Assembly: GCA_035772405.1 (NCBI GenBank)
Contig: JAYKKM010000439.1
Coordinates: 770,001 to 834,000 of the forward strand
Origin: Chrysogorgia sp. JL179-B06
Taxonomy: Eukaryota > Cnidaria > Anthozoa > Scleralcyonacea > Chrysogorgiidae
DNA length: 64,000 nt
Reading direction: 5' to 3'
This document shows, piece after piece, positions 60,608 through 64,000 of the stretch. A program made the position numbers and the translations under genes. The notes beneath the pieces are model-generated. The model saw only the letters and a list, made by a program, of their open reading frames with translations. It was not told the origin of the DNA and did no database searches. The first letter of the stretch is position 1. Each line of letters starts with the position of its first letter.

Positions 60608-60725
60608 ATTCATAAATGCAGCGGTTTATTCAATTATGGAGTAAAATTTATAAAATATTTTTTTGTACTCTGACACTGGAAATTGTCATACGAAAAAGAT
60701 TGCAAATGTTTATATATCATCCTTA

Positions 60726-62112
60726 AAAAGTTGTTGCGTCTCAACTACAAACGCATCTGGTTGAAAACAACCTAAATGAACTCTATCAGTCGGCATATAA
60801 ACCATTCCATAGTACTGAGACTGCATTGGTTAGGGTACAAAATGATGTGCTTCGTGCTATCGATGATCGTTGTGATGTGATTCTCCTTCTTCTCGACTTA
60901 TCTGCTGCCTTTGATACGGTTGATCACAGCATTTTATTGTCAAGATTGTCTACACGTTTTGGCATTGGAGGAAAAGCTCTGGATTGGTTCAAATCATACC
61001 TTAGCAACCGAACACAATCTGTTTGCATAGATGGTGTGTGCTCAATTGATAGGAATGTTGAATGTGGAGTTCCTCAGGGATCGGTACTTGGGCCCATTCT
61101 GTATCTACTCTATACATCTCCACTGGGTGACATCATGAGAAGGCATAACATGTCTTACCATATGTATGCAGATGACACGCAGTTGTACATCTCCGTTAAA
61201 TCCTCTGCAAACGAAGATATGGTTAACGCAAAATGTATATTAGAATCTTGCGTTCGTGATATCGAGCTATGGATGGTTAACAACAATCTTAAGCTGAACA
61301 GTGAAAAGACAGAACTTCTACTTTTGAGCTCAAAATTTACACCACAACCATCTTTAGACTCGCTGACTATTGGTATTGACGTTATTTGCCCATCTGAGTC
61401 GGCGAGAAACATTGGTGTTATATTTGATAGTACTGTCTCGATGCATGATCATGTCAAAGCAATATGCAAGTCCTCCTTCTATCATCTAAGATCTATCAGC
61501 AAAATTAGACGTTACCTTAGTATTAATGCTGCCGAAATCCTCGTTCATGCTTTTATTACGACGAAACTAGATCATTGTAATTCTCTTCTTTATGGACTCC
61601 CTAACTACTTGATAAAGAAATTACAATCTGTTCAGAATGCCGCTGCACGCCTCATCACCTACACGCGAAAATACGAACATATAACTCCAATTCTTATTCA
61701 GCTCCATTGGTTACCAGTAGACCATCGAATTCAGTTCAAGATCTTACTGCTTGCTTACAAAGCACTTAATGGTCTAGCTCCATCTTATCTGCGAGACATT
61801 ATTACAATTTATAAACCTAACAGACTGCTTCGATCGTCATCGTCAGTGCGCTTAGTGGTCCCAAGATACAATTTAAAGACCTATGGTTTCAGGGCTTTTT
61901 CAGTTGCAGCCCCTATGATGTGGAACAGGTTACCAGAAGATATTCGAGACAGTCCATCACTAGTTATTTTTAAGTCTAGATTGAAAACTTATTTCTTCAA
62001 ACAAGCCTTTGAGTAACCTATAAGTATTTATTTTTATTTTACTAGGAAATTGTAAAGCGCTTAGAGCACTATGTATAAGCGCTATATAAGCTGTATATTA
62101 TTATTATTATTA
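60726..62112 (+). mobile_element. 5'-truncated CR1/L2-like LINE, family 3
   Basis: Splits array sequence CATCCTTA | CATAAATACG (continuous at 14823-14835). Ends with AAGCGCTATATAAGCTGTAT then a (TTA)n tail. Confidence 0.9.
60745..62016 (+). pseudogene. LINE reverse transcriptase, 5'-truncated
   Basis: Open from the truncation to 62016; the first ATG is at 60826 but conserved RT sequence ([18 protein letters not shown]) precedes it. RT motifs [43 protein letters not shown]. The C-terminal [11 protein letters not shown] block is usual for CR1/L2. No endonuclease region. Confidence 0.9.
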
Positions 62113-62143
62113 CATAAATACGATGCATTTATATTATTTAGCT

Positions 62144-62217
62144 GTCTCTGTGGCGCAATGGGTTAGCGCATTCGGCTGTTAACCAGAAGGTTGGTCGTTC
62201 AAATCCACCCAGAGAAG
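62144..62217 (+). tRNA. tRNA-Asn(GTT)-like, weakened
   Basis: As 14862-14935. T stem GGTCG, acceptor end CAGAGAA. Confidence 0.5.
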
Positions 62218-62965
62218 TTTTTGTTAAAATAGAGCATATTAGAGATAAAATTATTTTGATAAACGGTAGATGTTTTTTATAGATTTTTGTAAATTATTTT
62301 ATGTTGAACATATTTTAAATCGAGCCTTCCGTACATCCTATCATGAATTTATTGTAGTTACTACAGAATGTTAAATTTCAAAAAAGAGCTTGCGCAGGTA
62401 TAGAACCATTGACCTGTCGCACCCGAAGGGAGAATCATACCACTAGACCAGCAGTTTGACCAATTATGCAGTAAAATTTGTAAAATATTTTTACCTACAC
62501 TCTGAAACTGAAATCGTCATATGAGAAAGATGTATTATTTTTATATATACAATTTTTACATTAGTACGATACATTACGTTTTATTAAAATAGATAATATT
62601 AGGGATAAAATTATTATAATCAACGGTAGATATTTTAATATTTTTGAAAATTCTTGTATGTTGAACATATTTTAAATGAGACATGCAGGTAAAAGGATTT
62701 ATTGTCGTTGTCAAATTAATATCCTCAAAAACATCGTTTAATAATAAGTCGTAAAGATGTTGCAAAAAGGCGTTGCATGGGAATCGAACACGTGAGCTCT
62801 CGCATCAAAACCATGCGTAAACTATCGCGTAAATACAGCGGTTTGCCCAATAATGAAGTAAATTTATAAAATATTATTTTGTACACTGGAAATCGTCATA
62901 CGAAAAAGATTGCAAATGTTTTATATCATGCTTACATAATTACGATGCGTTTATATTTCCAAGTA

Positions 62966-62982
62966 GTCTCTGTGGCGCAATT

Positions 62983-63024
<42 letters not shown>

Positions 63025-63039
63025 ATCCACCCAGGGACT
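62966..63039 (+). tRNA. tRNA-Asn(GTT)
   Basis: The best-paired Asn body in the window: TTCGG/CCGAA and GGTGG/CCACC stems intact, A-box TGGCGCAATTGG, B-box GGTTCAAATCC. The discriminator position is T instead of G, which could impair charging. Confidence 0.82.
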
Positions 63040-63334
63040 TTTTTATTAAAAAAGAGTATATAAGGAATAAATGAAAAAAGCTTTGCACTGGAATTGAACC
63101 CGTGACCTCTCGCATTGAAAAACAAGAATGGTACCACTAGAACATCAAACTATACATTGCTAAAATATCGCATATTATGATCAAATGTACATGTTTTTTT
63201 ATGTTTTTTTGTAAATTTTTGTATCTTGAACATATTTTAAATCGAGCCTTTTGAGACATCGTAAAATGATTTATTGTAGTTATTATGTTTGATATCGACA
63301 AAAACAAAGTTTAATAATAGTTGTAACGATGTTG

Positions 63335-64000
63335 CAAAAAGGCAAAAAACATAAATCTATGTTGGTTGCCAGTAAACGCCTGAAGAAGAAATTGGATACA
63401 TTTGATATTGGTCTTATGTTGAATGGGAAAAAACTCAAACACGAGGTGTCGTTTAAACTGCTTGGAGTTACGTTCGATGATGAACTGAGCTTTGATGAAC
63501 ATGTCGACAATCTATGTATGAAATTAACACAACGAATCGCGGTACTCTGTAAAATAAAGCGCTGTCTTCCACATAGAGAACGCATTCTTTATTATAATGC
63601 TATGATTAAACCAATAATACTCTATGGATCAGTTGTTTGGACAACTACCTCAAAGGAAAATTTAAACAGAGTTTTAAAGTTACAAAAGAGAGCTGCTCGG
63701 GTGATCTTAGATCTGGATATGTCAGCACGAACAGTTAATATGTTCAAGCAACTAAACTGGATCCCATATTACGATGATGTGAAGATCCTTAAAGCAACAA
63801 CAGCCTTTAAACGCATTAACAGTGAATCTCCGGAATATTTGGAGAATATATTGAAGTTGAATTCCAGTGTAAACAGTAGAGCTACTAGATATTGTAATTT
63901 AAATTTCCTATGCCCCAAATACAAGGGTCAGGTCGCAGTGCTCTAGAACGTCGATTGTCATTGGTTTAAATTACGACTCATTTCCCCCATCTCACAGGAG
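63335..64000 (+). mobile_element. LINE family 1 fragment, copy c (runs toward window end)
   Basis: The C-terminal RT ORF segment (63340-63929) is uninterrupted where copies a and b hold TTAA elements (GCCTTTAAACGCATTAAC at 63804-63821). Similarity to the other copies stops near 63926. The last 75 bp are unassigned. Confidence 0.75.

Larger units (their letters stand above)
56725..60725. repeat. tRNA array block
   Basis: Includes a recent 1,023-bp tandem duplication. Decayed members: Pro-like 57362-57432 and 58385-58455 (-), short Pro 57620-57675 and 58643-58698 (-), Asn stub 59331-59355 (+), diverged Asn about 59930-60012 (+), Pro lacking the anticodon arm 60195-60238 (-), Asn partial 60287-60340 (+). 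Confidence 0.85.
62113..63334. repeat. tRNA array block
   Basis: Decayed members: Pro-like 62389-62458 (-), half Pro 62771-62822 (-), Pro-like 63089-63160 (-). Collinear with 37514-38639 and 48640-49760. Confidence 0.8.

Overview
The window reads as an AT-rich nuclear genome from an animal, most likely an aquatic invertebrate; the species cannot be told from the sequence. The evidence is two large Maverick/Polinton elements, CR1/L2-like LINE fragments with microsatellite tails, a Crypton-type tyrosine recombinase, foldback MITEs, and a long array of tRNA genes with internal Pol III boxes. No ordinary single-copy host protein gene was recognised.

Layout. 1-12204 is the right-hand part of a decayed Maverick (Maverick-1), whose terminus (12205-12958) appears to have been inverted together with some flanking tRNA array. 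12959-14940 is a block of tRNA-Pro/tRNA-Asn array. 14941-18481 holds a Crypton-like element and MITEs. 18482-37301 is a complete 18,820-bp Maverick (Maverick-2) with a 6-bp target duplication (TCTGTC), terminal inverted repeats of about 1.15 kb and foldback termini. 37514-63340 is the tRNA array again, broken by three or four LINE insertions. Two of these carry nested TTAA-flanked elements of 1.5-4.0 kb. The window ends inside another LINE copy.

Maverick gene set. Maverick-2 encodes a protein-primed family B DNA polymerase, an RVE integrase with chromodomain, an A32-like packaging ATPase, a probable double jelly-roll major capsid protein, two tandem penton-like proteins, a fibre-like protein with a tail-fibre repeat and lectin-like C-terminus, a hydrophobic virion-type protein, several small membrane or basic proteins, a TK1-type thymidine kinase, a zinc-finger protein, and a Bro-N + VRR-NUC + C2H2 fusion. 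The left arm (polymerase, small proteins) is on the minus strand, the putative early genes (zinc finger, TK, Bro-N) are central, and the structural genes diverge from a very short central promoter. Polymerase, integrase, ATPase, TK and Bro-N are open. The capsid gene and several other structural genes carry frameshifts, so this copy is probably young but no longer able to make virions. Maverick-1 has the same gene order but is more decayed, and comparing the two shows which small ORFs are real.

The tRNA array consists of divergent pairs, tRNA-Pro on minus and tRNA-Asn on plus. Pro copies carry TGG, AGG or CGG anticodons. Some Asn-bodied copies read GTG (His). Intact copies are mixed with many decayed ones. 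Recent duplication is visible, including a 1,023-bp tandem duplication and several-kb block copies.
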